This document shows positions 35,103-46,828 of a stretch of DNA of 64,000 bases, piece by piece; within the stretch, counting starts at the first letter, position 1; each line of letters starts with the position of its first letter. The position numbers were made by a program, and so were the translations under genes. Source of the stretch: Gautieria morchelliformis (taxonomy: Eukaryota > Basidiomycota > Agaricomycetes > Gomphales > Gomphaceae); NCBI GenBank assembly GCA_015179125.1, contig WHVA01000146.1, positions 1-64,000 on the forward strand, read 5' to 3'. The notes under the pieces are model-generated. The model was not told the DNA's origin, did not search any database, and saw only the letters and a program-made list of their open reading frames with translations.

Positions 35103-35841
35103 TCTCAGATCCATACTGTCGCTTACTTTATTTCGTGGAATAGAGCAGCCGGGCTGAAATTCCTTGATGACGCCTCTAGTTGGTTTGCAGACCCGTTTCT
35201 GTTGAGCACTATGTACCTGTGCCATCGTAAGTGCCACTGGCCACTTATCTCCAAAAGAAGCCTGCTCTCGCCTTGTCCAAGCTTCATCGGCAGTGCAGCG
35301 TGTCCTTCGACGGTGAATCACCAGTGATAGAGCCCTATGGTCAAGATATTCAAAAAACATGCACGAAACCATACCATCCAGCGTACGCACGTCAGAAACG
35401 CCGGCTTCCATCTACCGTCTTTCTTCCACTTCCTCCATCCGGGTAAGAACCTCCTCGAAAAACACTCCTCCCACTCCGCGTCCGCCAAATTAGGCAGAGT
35501 CGCCTCATACAAAACCCATTCTGGCCTAGCTATCGCAAACACTTCTATCCAATTCTGGCGTGGTACAATATTTCGTACGCTAAGGTTTGTCAAGTGTGGA
35601 TCAAGATCATCCGCTTGAAGACTCTCAAACATAGCGCGTCGCCATGGATTCAAGGATGGCTTGTGAAGCCAATTTCTCGGTGTCAGCAATGACAGCTTGA
35701 CGGAAAACATCCACTCACGTCGCTCACAACAGCGCGAAGCCTTCTCGAGAGTCCAGAGACAACAAGCAGAGACGCCAAGTCGAGCCCGCTTAAAATATCG
35801 GCCAAAAGCTCTACTGGCAGCGTTTCAAGTGTAAGGTCCAT
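35103..35841 (-). CDS. F-box protein, N-terminal part (possibly pseudogene)
   Basis: An ATG at 35841 opens MDLTLETLPVELLADILSGL, a classic F-box, the segment by which such proteins bind Skp1 in SCF ubiquitin ligases. After a probable intron from a GTGAGT donor at about 35726, the frame continues LHKPSLNPWRRAMFESL, NWIEVFAIARPEWVLYEATL and WEECFSRRFLPGWRKWKKDGRW. A second intron (GTGCGTACG...CATAG, about 35401-35345) leads to RRRTRCTADEAWTRREQASFGDKWPVALTMAQ. These blocks match my memory of a common Agaricomycete F-box family of roughly 500-600 aa. Downstream of about 35230 no clean reading frame follows, so the gene is truncated or damaged. Exon ends are approximate. Confidence 0.55.
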
Positions 35842-37560
35842 GAGATTGCTTCGGTTATGTAAGATTCTTTCCCGGTCACGTCACTCACGTGCAACATTAT
35901 GCAAAGTGTGCCGATAATTATTAGCGCCAGCATATTCCGATCTGGATGAAAATGATCAGTGAGCGTAGAAATATTTTATTTACTAGCATACATTGGACAG
36001 GACTTTAAACTCCCTTATTGGGGCAGCCACATGAAGCTGAGCTCAGGTAAATAAAGAATTAGACATTGACTTGAGTGTCAGAACTCTTCGAGGCCCAATA
36101 TTGGGATGTGAGAAAAAATTAACGAGTCATTTCTCAAATGAAAAGAAATCCGTACATCCACCCGCAGTCGCAACCCGGACGTTGCCCGACTATAGGCGGT
36201 GAATGCGTCCCCAACCATCCCCAATTAGACTTCCCTGTGGTTCCACGGGCTAGACATCAGAGCAAGTGAGTAACGATACACAGCGGCGCAGACAGAGAGG
36301 AGCCGATGTCCTCTTTCGAGTGGCGCCTCCATCCCTGGCCCGTGTGCACACAGTGGGGGAAAGGATCACGTACCTGGTCATTCTGACCAGCCTCTTCCGC
36401 AGCAGCCTCTGCCGCGGCGGCATCTCCAACTGGCCGCGCCCAGTCGCAACCCGGACGTTGCCTCACTATAGGTGGGTGAATCCGTTGGGTGGGTGTATGG
36501 GTAGGAGTGTTAACTCCCAACCCATGGTGCCCCCAACTGCCGCCACCGTCGGGAGGTGGTACGTCTGCAAGGGCCGTTGTCAGCTCCGCGAAATAAAAAA
36601 GACAATGTCATGGTGGATGGAGGAGAACATGAACATGCATCATGTATTCACGTCTGGCGTCAGCAAACCCCACTGCCGTGGGCGGCAAATCTGAAGGAGC
36701 TAACGCTCCCTCGGGTGGGGAGGCTGTAGGTCTGGCACCGCTCTCAGTTCAAGAAGGGAGCGCGCGTGATATTTGTGTGCTCACATTAAGTGCCCGGGGA
36801 CACAGCCAGTCCCAGTGTTGTGGCTGTTGGATCGGAGGGAGGGTCAGCTCCCGAACCGACGGTGGCCGCGGGGGCTGCTAAGACTGGGCAGCATCTGCAC
36901 GTGCTGTCAGTTCCAGCAGTGGGAGCATAATAACGGTACTCACGTTGAGGTTGACGCGATGGGACACTGTAGTCGTGGTCGAGGTAGTAGTGTGAAGTTG
37001 GGGGTGGTTGGGTGGCAGGACGGAATAAAGGAACTTATATTCGAGTAAGTACGGGCCGTAAAAGATAGGCGGGGCTCGCTAGAGCGCCGCGTACGAATCC
37101 CGGGCCGCTGATGGTGGTTCCGTGTGAAAATGACACTCAAAGCATTCTCGCAGCACTGGTACAGTCGCGGACAACCAAAGTCCACCAACTTAGTAGCCAG
37201 TGACTGAGAGATTTGGGGGTAATCTGCACCGCGTTTTAGACCAAAAAATCGCCTTGCGAGTTTTGTATCAATTTTCAAATGATATCCAACTTTCATCCAG
37301 AAGTCGCATCGGGGTGTCGCCGGGTTTATTGCCGGATGAAATTTGAAATATCTCTGGTGCGAAAAGTGGCGAGCTGAGCGTAGCTATAAGCAATATATAT
37401 ATTCTATGCCAGGATTTGACTTAGGCTAATACACAAGACGCAGCGGAGTTCTGCCACAGTCACGTGAGGCCGCGTCGCGTCGCGTCTTCAACGTCCTGAT
37501 CAGCGCTCCCACTGCTCTGAGCTATAGCTGGGCTTGTTTGACACCACGAGTACTTCGTAG
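35842..37560. other. Intergenic with a duplicated 40-bp motif
   Basis: No gene is recognised. The words CAGTCGCAACCCGGACGTTG and ACTATAGG plus GGTGAAT occur at about 36166-36205 and, slightly changed, at 36440-36482. They lie in direct orientation about 275 bp apart, suggesting an old repeat or insertion footprint. The final part near 37400-37560 precedes the transposase gene and may include an element end; no terminal inverted repeat could be confirmed. Confidence 0.4.
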
Positions 37561-40500
37561 AATGTTTGGTCTTCGTCGCTGCCCGTGTACCCTGTGCAAA
37601 AAGACGGTTATGCCCTGGCAGCAAAGCCGGACAATCAAGCGGCATCTGCAGCGGGATGCTGAAGCCCTAGAGCTCGCGAACTCTAATCACGTCGAGAATG
37701 ATGCCAGAGAATTTAGTTTGGATGGTGAGAGAGATGTTAATTCTCTCCTGTTGAGATTTGAGGACGAGCGGGGGTAAGCGGAGAACGCAGGGACGCGTCC
37801 GATGCGCGGACGCGTAGTTAGGGAGCCACGGTCATAGTCGACCGTGGCAGTATATTACTCGCAGTACGATTAGTAGTACCTCAGTGAATTACGCATTCAC
37901 TGAGGTACGTCCCATTCGCGTATACTGAGACGTACGGTAGCTTACACTATGTCTGTAGCTCCTTCGTCTCTAGGTACAGTAGCAATAGATGCTCAGTGAA
38001 TTACCCATTCACTGAGCTCCTTCGTCTCTAGACACTGCGCTAATTGCAACATCTCCCCTCCGATCCAGAAACCCTTCCAGACAACTACATCTCGGCTGTT
38101 GACACGAGGGAGACGCAAGAGATCAAGAGCGATGATCTCTGTTCATACGCCCAGTATGATGGTGGTGGTGACTGGTATGGCTCTGAGGCGTCTGACTCAC
38201 TCTCAGACCAGCATCAGCCGCCCGTTCACCAGTTCGCCCTCGATGACTTTGAACCGCTTTCTGCTCCGTTTTCTCAGCGTAATTCTCCGGAGCACTCCAC
38301 CATCTGGCATGAAGATGATGAATCCACACTATCTGTTTCTGATAGCTCACCAGAGGGATCTGACTCTAACTCTGAGGCACCAGACATCCGACAAGATCCT
38401 TCGTTTGTATAACGCGCTCAGCTATTCCCCTTTTGTGAACCAGGCGACAAACAAGATGACCCTAACCCAGCCCCTGCTATAGCACCGCCATGTTTCTCCG
38501 AACACCCCATTGTCCGACAAGCGTACATCCGTGCCTTCATTGCCGGCGCATTTCGTGGAGCCACGCACTCACTTGTCCATGATCTGCTTGCTGGATCTAA
38601 AAGCACCATTGCTTCCTTCTTACTTCGTGACCCTTCGCTTGCGGACATTGATCTTAATAACTTCGCTACCACATTCACTACTGTCGAAAGGCGCCTCGGT
38701 GTCAACACCAGCTCATATATCAAATACTACTTTGTCTGTGATCTTTGCTGGATGCGACACGAACCAGAAACACTGTATACTCTTGATTCACCAGATTGCC
38801 TTGACTCTAAATGTCAAGGCAAGCTGTACACTACAAAGAGACTCGCTACTGGCACAAATCTAGCGAAAAACGCACACCATGCAAGATTCTCCCTTATGCT
38901 CTGCTTATTCATGCCATCCAGCGCATTCTACTTCGGCAAGGGAAGTGGGAAGACTTCCAGCATTGGCGCGGACCTGGTGATGAACCTGGACAATTCCCAC
39001 CACTTGGTGAGGCCGAACAGTTCGACCTGCGTGGAATACATGCTCCCATGCATGATGTTTATGATGGATGGGCTTGGGGAGCCATTCAAGCTGGTTTGGA
39101 GCGGCGTAGGGGTGGTCGATGGGGGATGGAGGATGTGAACGTACAGCAGGTAACACAACGCTTCGTGTCTTTACCATGCGGTTTGGTACTTGCCATCAAC
39201 ATAGACTGGTATGCACTAAGTTTCCATTAAATTGATTGCGAGAAGTTGACCGTGTCAAGGTTTCAAACCATCAAAGGGAGCATACATTCTACAGGCGCAA
39301 TGTACGCAACAATTATCAATAATCCACGTGCTGTTCGTTTCCTAGAAGAAGAGACAATTCTTGTGTGTGTCATTCCTGGGCCCCATGAGCCATCCCTAGA
39401 GCAAATCAACCACATCATCGAGCCTTTTATTCGGGACGTTAATACTCTTTATGGAGGCAAGTCTTCTTTACAGCAACGCACAGCCTACTTGCGCTGACAC
39501 ATTTTACATGTAATTAGGTGTTGACATGGATGTTGCATCATTTGAAACCAAGCAGCCTGTCCATGCAACTATTCTCATGAATAATTCAGATCTACCAGTG
39601 AGCCGTAAGACATCTGGGTTGGCCGGACATACTTCCGAAGAATGGTATTGTCCGTTCTGCAAACAAAAGTTCTCTTCGCTAGTTTCATCTACATGTTTTG
39701 ATCATTACAGTATGTCATACTTTATTATGTTTTATGTTGCTCATAATATGTACAGAATTTGTCTTACGTGACCCTTGGCGGTATATCAAGTATTCTTTCC
39801 TCGCTCGCTTTGCTTCTCCGGCAATGAGAGATAAAATCGCTGATCAGCATGGAAAGCGTTGGTCGGCTTTTGATGCCCTCCCTGGATGGCTCCCATCGCA
39901 TTCATCACCACTTGACTGGATGCACATGACATACCTAGGCAAGTCCTTTATACTATTACTGTAACTGTATGGTAATTGAAACATCATGATCAGGCCTTAC
40001 AAGGCATGTTCTAAAGGGAATACTTCTCAACGGTGGTATGTTCAACGGCACTTCCCAAAAAGGTGAACAGCCTCGTGATCGTTTTGAGGAGATAATTGAG
40101 GCCGCATGGTGGCCTGGCTCAGTGAGCCGTCCACCCAAGAAGGCCTAAGTCCTTAATAACTAACTACCTGACATTCAAATTACTAATCTTTCTTCATTCA
40201 GATCCTTGGTGGAGGCGGCACAATCAAGGCAGATCAACTACGGAACATGCTAACTATACTCCCTGTTGCGCTGTTTCATACCTGGAACATTGACGGTGAA
40301 ATACCAGATAGCGATGCTCCCCTAGCCAAGGCCTCAACCATGATCGCTCGTGCAGAGGCCCGGACCGATGCATTATTGGCCAAACAGCGCAAAGCACATC
40401 TTGACTCCTTCCCAACCCTACCCCAGCCGATTACGCAGCTGCCAATGAAATGAAACGAAACCGTAACTATAAACAGCATTACGAGAACATCTTGATGTTT

Positions 40501-41780
40501 TGTGCAGCTCTACGAATCCTGGGAAATCGTTCCATTACTATGTATGAAACGGCTCAAGGACTAGACTTGCTATCTAAGGTTTTCCAGAATTGGGCACTGA
40601 TGAATCTCCACATGACCCTGTACTTTCATCTGGTGATTCATGCCATCGATCCATTTACCTGTTTTGGCCCTGTTTATGGCTGGCATGCATATCCCTACGA
40701 ACGTCACAATGGAAAGCTGGGCCGCTTCAACCACAATGGACATGCAGGTGGTGAACTTGAAGCAACGCTGATGCGCAGTTGGTGGAGGGGACAGCTAGTA
40801 ACAAGCCTTGTGGAGTTGCATATTCTCTGATGTTGATCTGCTCTCATAATTGGTTACAGATCCAACAACTAGAGGCCCTCCCTGAGAAAACCGCTGAGGA
40901 TCTTGATTCAATCCGGCTGCTCAAAGCAGAATTGAGTGGTCAGAATAATTCAGGAAGATCACGTGGCTCTCTAGATATAATGTTAGCGGCTATGCGAGCT
41001 GAAAAATCAGGAGGTATGTTGACCTTATTCTATCTGTTACATCATTTAACTGCTCTTCCTAGAATGACTCTGAATGCCCAAGCAAGCTACAAACATTGAT
41101 CTGCACAAACTCGGCACCTATTATGACATTCTGACACACCTACAGGTCCTATGGAGCAATAACGTCAAGCTATGTTCAAATCGTCAGGTCGCAGTCCCAC
41201 AAGGCTGTGAAATTTTTTTTGCAAACACCTCTTTGTCCTTGCCATATATTGAACTCGATGGACTCCGTTATGGGGCCAGTACTATGAATCATGGGTCAAA
41301 ATACTGCTATGCGTATGTTGACGTTCGTCGCCCTGTCATAATCGAGTACATCTTCAAAGTTGCACATACACGCAAGACTCCATTGGATCCTAGCCTACAA
41401 ACAACCTGTGCTGTGGTACATCCACTACTCCGATCAGACCGTACACCAGAAATGCCCTGGGACAAGTGGTATGAGTGATTTTTGTGTTGAATTGCAGATT
41501 AAACCAGACTTACATCAATGTTCAGGATTCCAGATCTGGGAACGGGTATCTGGCTAGCTGAAATGTTTGGAGAATGGGAAATTATCGATGTCTATAGGTT
41601 TTCTGGCCACCTTATCCTTTGTCCGCTTCCTATCCATGGCAATACGTGGTGGATCACTATGCCACATGACCATGTGAGTCAAACTTCGAGATATCAAATG
41701 TATATTACTCACAGCAATGGCAGTTCAGACCAGAAATTGACATCACCGATGACATGCTGGATGAGGTGGAAGAGGAATAG
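37561..41780 (+). CDS. Tnp2 / CACTA-type transposase gene
   Basis: A multi-exon gene begins near MFGLRRCPCTLCKKTV (37561, a zinc-finger-like N-terminus) and ends at the stop at 41780 (DDMLDEVEEE). Later exons hold the blocks typical of the fungal Tnp2/Transposase_21 family: DVYDGWAWGAIQAGLERRRG, RFVSLPCGLVLAINIDW, IPGPHEPSLEQINHI, DLPVSRKTSGLAGHTS, CPFCKQKFSSLV, DPWRYIKYSF, LPGWLPSHSSPLDWMHM, ALFHTWNIDGEIPDSDAP, YPYERHNGKLGRFNHNGHAGGELE and LRYGASTMNHG. These enzymes cut the element ends and paste the element elsewhere. Introns of about 50-100 bp separate the blocks. The first (about 37775-38040) is long and packed with hairpins. I saw no unavoidable stop, so it could be functional, but exon joins were not all proven and the terminal repeats were not found. 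Confidence 0.8.
37793..38031. repeat. Cluster of four long hairpins in first transposase intron
   Basis: Perfect inverted repeats: 37793-37801/37807-37815 (9 bp), 37825-37833/37840-37848 (9 bp), 37876-37889/37895-37908 (14 bp, arm GTACCTCAGTGAAT) and 37991-38001/38007-38017 (11 bp, arm GCTCAGTGAAT). A 17-bp direct repeat, AGCTCCTTCGTCTCTAG, lies at 37957-37973 and 38015-38031. The CTCAGTGAAT arm is shared by two of the hairpins and resembles the hairpin inside the solo LTR at 3751-4238. Confidence 0.85.
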
Positions 41781-42136
41781 TAAGTATGACATCGCCTCTC
41801 GGCAGAGTCACTCACATGATGTTTTGTCTTAAAGCAATCATGATGTGTAGCCTAATAAACACCGATTGATGTGAGTCCATACTGCATTGTTCAAAGTCCT
41901 CTATGGTGACATTATAACAGAGATAGTACCTTTGTATTTGAACCCAGCCATATCTGCCAATAAAAGCTTACAGTCGTTAATATGGCATCCAGTGCCGCTC
42001 GGAGTGCATCAACTACATTTTGTTTACATTCTTTTAGTCTTCTAAGCATGGTCCATACAGCAGAATATGGCGATGTCAATCTCAAGACAAGTCAAACGTG
42101 CATGTCAGCCCCTTCACTGCTCCTACCATCCGCACT
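41781..42136. other. Short intergenic region between convergent genes
   Basis: Non-coding gap between the transposase stop and the stop of the minus-strand gene. Likely 3' ends of both; nothing else seen. Confidence 0.45.
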
Positions 42137-43262
42137 CTATTCATACAGATCATCCTCCGATGGATTTGGCTCATTATCTCCTCCCTCAACATCTTCAACG
42201 TCGCTTGTCGGCAAATCTTTCTCGAGATCAAGTCCGTTCGGCCTCGGCTTTCCACCCAACCCCTGCAACCTAGGGTCAATATTAGGGTCCTGTACAGCCT
42301 CTATCGGTGCCGACAGCCCGAGAAGCTCAGGGTCGATGATGCTATCAGCAGCCCCATCAATACCATCTTCAATCGGATCGTATACGCAGAGCTTGAGCTC
42401 ATCTTCAAGCTGAGTCTTGATCCATTGCCGATCCAACCCTTCGCGCCGAATCCACTTACTGTTCTTTTCAACGACAGGGAGTTTGCACTCTACAGGTTTT
42501 CCTATCACCCAGGGAGCAAATTTTCCCCCTTTCTTCTGGGCTGCCAGTTGCTTGTTCTGGTCAGCAACACGGTGCGTATCAAGTTTCATGAGTGTCGCTT
42601 GAATCTGACAAACCAGTAAGTGCTGTGAAAGCAGATAATTGTGTCCTTACCTGCTCAGAACGATACGTTGGAGGATGGGACTGCCATGGTTCTTGAGACC
42701 TAACACGGGTAGTACGTCCAGGTCTCTCATCTCCTGATCCCTCGCTTACAACTTCTTCCCATTGTGACTCGTCAGTTGACTGGTATTCGACTCCAAAGAT
42801 CCAGTCATATTCAACGTGTTTCACTTCAGGTACGAGATCCCTGACTTTGAGCCGCCCCTTCGCTTTCTGAACAACCCTGTCAGTGAAAATTCCCTGCGGT
42901 GACTGGGTTACTCACCCTATATGCTTGCGACTAGCACGTCTTTTGTATGTCTCTCCTTCTTCTTGCTCGTCAGCTTCTTTACCCTGCAGCTTATACTTTG
43001 CTCAGGCATTCTTGAACACAACACTGAGGCGTATAACAATCTCATCGATCGTCAGCGATGCCACTTCTTCCTCATTCAAGTATGCGCGTGAAAACCCGAG
43101 TCCCTTGTCTTTGATTTGCTTGGCTATCTCTTTATGCCACTTCTTCTGCTTGCCGAATGTCAGGTTAAAGTTGGGGCGGAATAACTGGTCATCGTTTGGT
43201 GTCTTCGAAGACGTATCAGGCACCCAATAACCACGTAAAATAGGATCTTTCAGCCGCTCCGA
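42137..43262 (-). pseudogene. Unknown Agaricomycete protein gene next to Tnp2, with internal stop
   Basis: Minus-strand exons encode, in order, DPILRGYWVPDTSSK, LFRPNFNLTFGKQKKWHKEI, LTIDEIVIRLSVVFKNA (then an in-frame TGA at about 43002), AKYKLQGKEADEQEEGETY, DLVPEVKHVEYDWIFGVEYQ, SHPPTYRSEQ, MKLDTHRVADQNKQLAAQKK, and an acidic end NPSEDDLYE stopping at 42137. Introns lie near 42900, 42840-42870 and 42595-42650. The TGA looks like a nonsense mutation because the frame continues sensibly beyond it. It may be the second gene of the Tnp2 element (convergent and adjacent) or an independent gene. No domain is recognised. Confidence 0.5.
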
Positions 43263-43514
43263 ATGTTCCTCTTTGGGTAACAGTTGGATGACCTACCGAT
43301 TATTTTTGGAAAATCATCCAGATATCGGTCGACCGTAATCTGGAGCGAAGCGCGGTGCTGACTTCAGATTCGGACTCAGGAATGCAAAATACGTCGAAAA
43401 ACACTCCTTTGGAATTTTTCCCACGAGGTTTTCAGCCGGCCAAATTTTTGGACAAAAATTTCAAAAATTTAACATATTAAGGGTCATTTATTCGGTGTCT
43501 AAAGTAGGTACGTG

Positions 43515-46137
43515 TCAGTTGCGGCTGACAATTGCATCAAGATGCATCATAGCACTGCGTGAGACTGTACGATGGCCCTTTTGTTTTCTAACAGCCCATG
43601 CTGCTGCCTGCCCTGTCAGGCCAATCCTGTAAGCACTCATGAACCGCCAGGCTCTGTTGATAAAATGTCGGATGACATCCACTGGGCAAGCATTGAGAGC
43701 AGCAAATGCTGCTTTTTTGGCATCATCAAAGGTTCTCTTGGGCACTTGCCGATATCTGTACTTCACCCACCCCCAATACTTAGACAATGTGAATAATTTG
43801 ACAAATTACCAATTGAAGTAAAAGTAAATATTACCATCTCAATGGGATTGAGTTCACAGTGGAACTTTGGGAGGAATATGCATTCATGCCCAGCCTCTTT
43901 TATGAGTGTTTCAAGCATAGACACCTGGTTTACAAAGTCATCTTGCTGGCTAAGCAGTCGAGCCATGCAGCACTGTTGACTCTCAATGGACAGACAGGGG
44001 AACACTTTGCCTTGAGACCTTTAATATTAAACCCATTCTGTAAGAGTCTGTTCCAGGCCTTTCTGTTGGCCACCATCAGTGGTCATTCTCTGTACTTTGC
44101 CACGGAGTTCAGGTGTGGGATTGTTGTGTGGAATAATTGTATCTTCTGATGCCGTTGCTTGCCACCATTGCTTTTATTCATTTCAAATGCCTTGAGTGCA
44201 TCTGGTGGCAGCGCTGCATGTGCAGATGACTGATCAAATATAAAAAGGGCTTGACAGCCAGGGTGTGCCGCTTCAAATGTTGGAATTGCTGAAGATTTCA
44301 CTTGCTCAATGAGTTGAGCACAATCCCAGTATGGATCTGCATTTGAACCAGGAAAGATGACCTTGCGTGCACTGGAGGAAATGCTGCCATCATCATTGAA
44401 AGAAACCACCGTCCGTTCACTTCCTCTATGAAGTCTGAGATGTGAATCAGCCACCATTTCCTTTTTTCTGGAGGATTTGTTCACCCTTCTGTAGCCTGAC
44501 ATGGTTGATTAGATTCAAGTATAAGAATTAAATATACATACATACCAGGTAGACCTTTGAAGTCATTTTGTTGACAGCAGCTCTCATTGTGAAACTCACA
44601 ATGAGAAGCCTTTCACCTGGTGAAGTTTGGGTTCAACTCGCTTCAGCTCAGGCCCCTCAAATTTAATCATCCGTTGTTCATATTTCTCCATCATTGGGAG
44701 AAAAACCTCATTCGATACTTGACAACTCAGCCCTCTCATGGCCATCCATATACACCCCTTTTCGCAAGATGGTGCATGTCCAGCCAAGCTTCACCAACAC
44801 CTCCTGCAGTCCTCTCGTAGAGTGGTTTCTTCGAGGTAATATTCAGGGAGGGGAGAATCTGTGAGTTGAGGGCATGGCAGAAGAGCTGAGGGGGTGATTG
44901 AGCCAATGCGCTGTTCTGTAAGCCATGTTCTTGCCACAACTTTGACAGCCTCATCTTTTATAGAGACCGTGAGTTCTTGCTGCCACCCCTGGATTCAATA
45001 GGGAGCTGCTCAAATACTTGATAATGGTGTGCAAGACCTCTGATACGGCATGGCAAAATGTTCGCTGGATCCACCCTGCTTTTCATGCCACTGTGCTGCA
45101 ACCTCCCTGCTTGAAGTGATCCAGCCATGACCCTTCAACTAAGTGTGGCAAAATTATGAAGGATCATTAGCTGGTTGATGTCCTTCAGTGGCATACGTGC
45201 ATGCTTTTTTTTTTTCAAATCATCTTTGACTTGATCTCGCAAGTCCTTCCAGCCACGAATATTCACCAATGGCCTCACCATGTCGTAACCTCATCTTCCC
45301 ATGGCTCTTCTTCTCCAGCTGTGTCCCCTTCACCTCCTTCTTCACCTCCTTCTCCAGCTGTGTCCCCTTCACCTCCTTCTCCACCAGCGTCCCCTCCTTC
45401 TTCAGCCTCACCATCACTGCCACTTCCATCCTCCATGCTTCTCTCCTTTCGCTTTTGAGACATTGCAATAGGAGTAAGGTCTTCAAAGGAAAGTGGTGGA
45501 GGAGTAAGGGACTCTTGGTGAATCTGGATAGGAGCTGTGGCAGGTGCTTCAGAGCAGTCCACAACAGGCAGGCACATCACATAAGTATCAAGAGTTTGCT
45601 GACCCTCTAACATGGAAGGATAACGACGCCGAGTGTGTTCTGATTTACTGCCAACATCTGGGCCTTTGACATATTATTTGGGATGAGCTGCGCAATAAAG
45701 GTTGGTCTATTTTTGAGTGCGGCAGAAACTTATAACTCACCTTTTTTATCCATTAATCGCTTCATCCTCTTTCTCTTTGACGCTTCTGGCATCCAATCCT
45801 CATCACTCAGATCATCTCCATTTGCCATGGCAAATGTCAGGAGTCTTGCATGCAAAACATGCTCCTCCTCCCCCAAACCCAGCCATCCAGTGTCAGAATC
45901 CACTGACCCGTCGTCTTCGTCGTTCGACTCCTCCGATTCCTCCCAGTTTGGCCGCAAACTGTCATTCTGGTGAGGTTCCCAGGCTGGGTCATCTTCCTCT
46001 GTGCTGCTGGGATCAGTAGAAAGAGCTGCTGCTGAATGAAGCAGGGACACCTGGGAGGGTGCATCCACAGGTGAGACAACATGCTGGGCTTGGTTTCGAA
46101 GCGCAGTGATATTATGCTTTTGTTTCTTGCCTCGCAT
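43515..46137 (-). CDS. DDE transposase (mariner/IS630-like, fungal type)
   Basis: A spliced minus-strand gene. Exons run from MRGKKQKHNITALRNQ (46137), an acidic N-terminal region, through a Gly/Glu-rich repeat region (about 45275-45613) and KLWQEHGLQNSAL (about 44950), to the catalytic part. The latter includes VADSHLRLHRGSERTVVSFNDD, DPYWDCAQLIEQV, CQALFIFDQSSAHAALPPDAL (catalytic Asp), DDFVNQVSMLETLI and FLPKFHCELNPIEM, then after a 56-bp intron (43779-43834) YWGWVKYRYRQVPKRTFDDA. The DQSSAH and NPIE motifs are the expected metal-binding positions. This family moves DNA by cut and paste. The full exon chain was not proven, and gaps near 44000-44100 and 45000-45200 may hold damage. It lies against the broken end of element E2. 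Confidence 0.72.
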
Positions 46138-46159
46138 GTGTCAAGCTGGCCAAATCATG

Positions 46160-46823
46160 TGAGTTCCGTGATCGGCAGGGCTGTGTCTCGCCTGAGGGTA
46201 AGCCCATGTATCCTAAAGTCTCTTTCGCACCATCCGAACTGATGTGGAGTCGTTGTTCCTCCTTTAGAGTATGAGGTGAAGGAGAAGGACACCCGAGAGG
46301 CTGAGGCGAAGGAGCGGGGGTGAAGGGTAAGGGGAAAGGCAAGGTGAAGGATAGGAGTTCGGCGGCGGGCCATCCTTCAATCTTGTCGAAGGGTATTCTT
46401 GGTAAGTCCCTTCTATTACTTTCGCTATCTCTTCAGCTGATTCCCAGATACCATCGAAGGCACCCGAACGTCTATGCTGGCCGGTGAGGAGAAGGTGGAG
46501 GAGCTGGTGGAGAGGTCGGAGGACCTGATGAGGAATGTGTCCGTGAAGCTGAATGAATTATTGGTGAAACTGAACGCATTGAATGGGGCTGTTTTAGAGC
46601 TAGAGGGAGTCCAAGCGACTATTAGGAAATTAATGAAATAGAGTAGAGTTGGTTGTGATAATCATTGTGAACATAGAAGCGTTTTTGTTTTTCCTTGAAG
46701 CTCTAGATGGTGCCCTAAGCCCTAGGACTCTTTGGAGACTTCACATGAAAGTAGGTGAGTTCCCGTGTTGTTTGGCGAATGTGGCTATGAGCAATTTCGA
46801 CTGGGGGTGATGGTGAATGGGAA
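46160..46823 (+). pseudogene. 3' end of antisense Zn2Cys6-like gene of element E2
   Basis: Homologous to the end of the antisense gene inside E1 (about 51450-51990, minus strand). The shared features are the codons before GTAAGCCC, an intron ending TCCTTTAG near 46266, a Lys/Glu-rich segment, and a C-terminal coil (EERMEDLVERSEEL-like) ending at a TAG near 46640. Sequence after the stop also matches E1's internal region up to the target duplication at 46824. It is therefore the continuation of element E2, separated from 54447 onward by insertion of E1. The upstream part of the gene, including the cysteine cluster, is missing at 46160, where the DDE transposon flank begins. Confidence 0.7.
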
Positions 46824-46828
46824 GTGAG

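Noticed and set aside
37561-41780. KDZ-type transposase
   Set aside because: The blocks (GLERRRGG, NIDGEIPDSDAP, YPYERHNGKLGRFNHNGHAGGELE) fit the Tnp2/Transposase_21 family better, and no KDZ cysteine cluster was seen.
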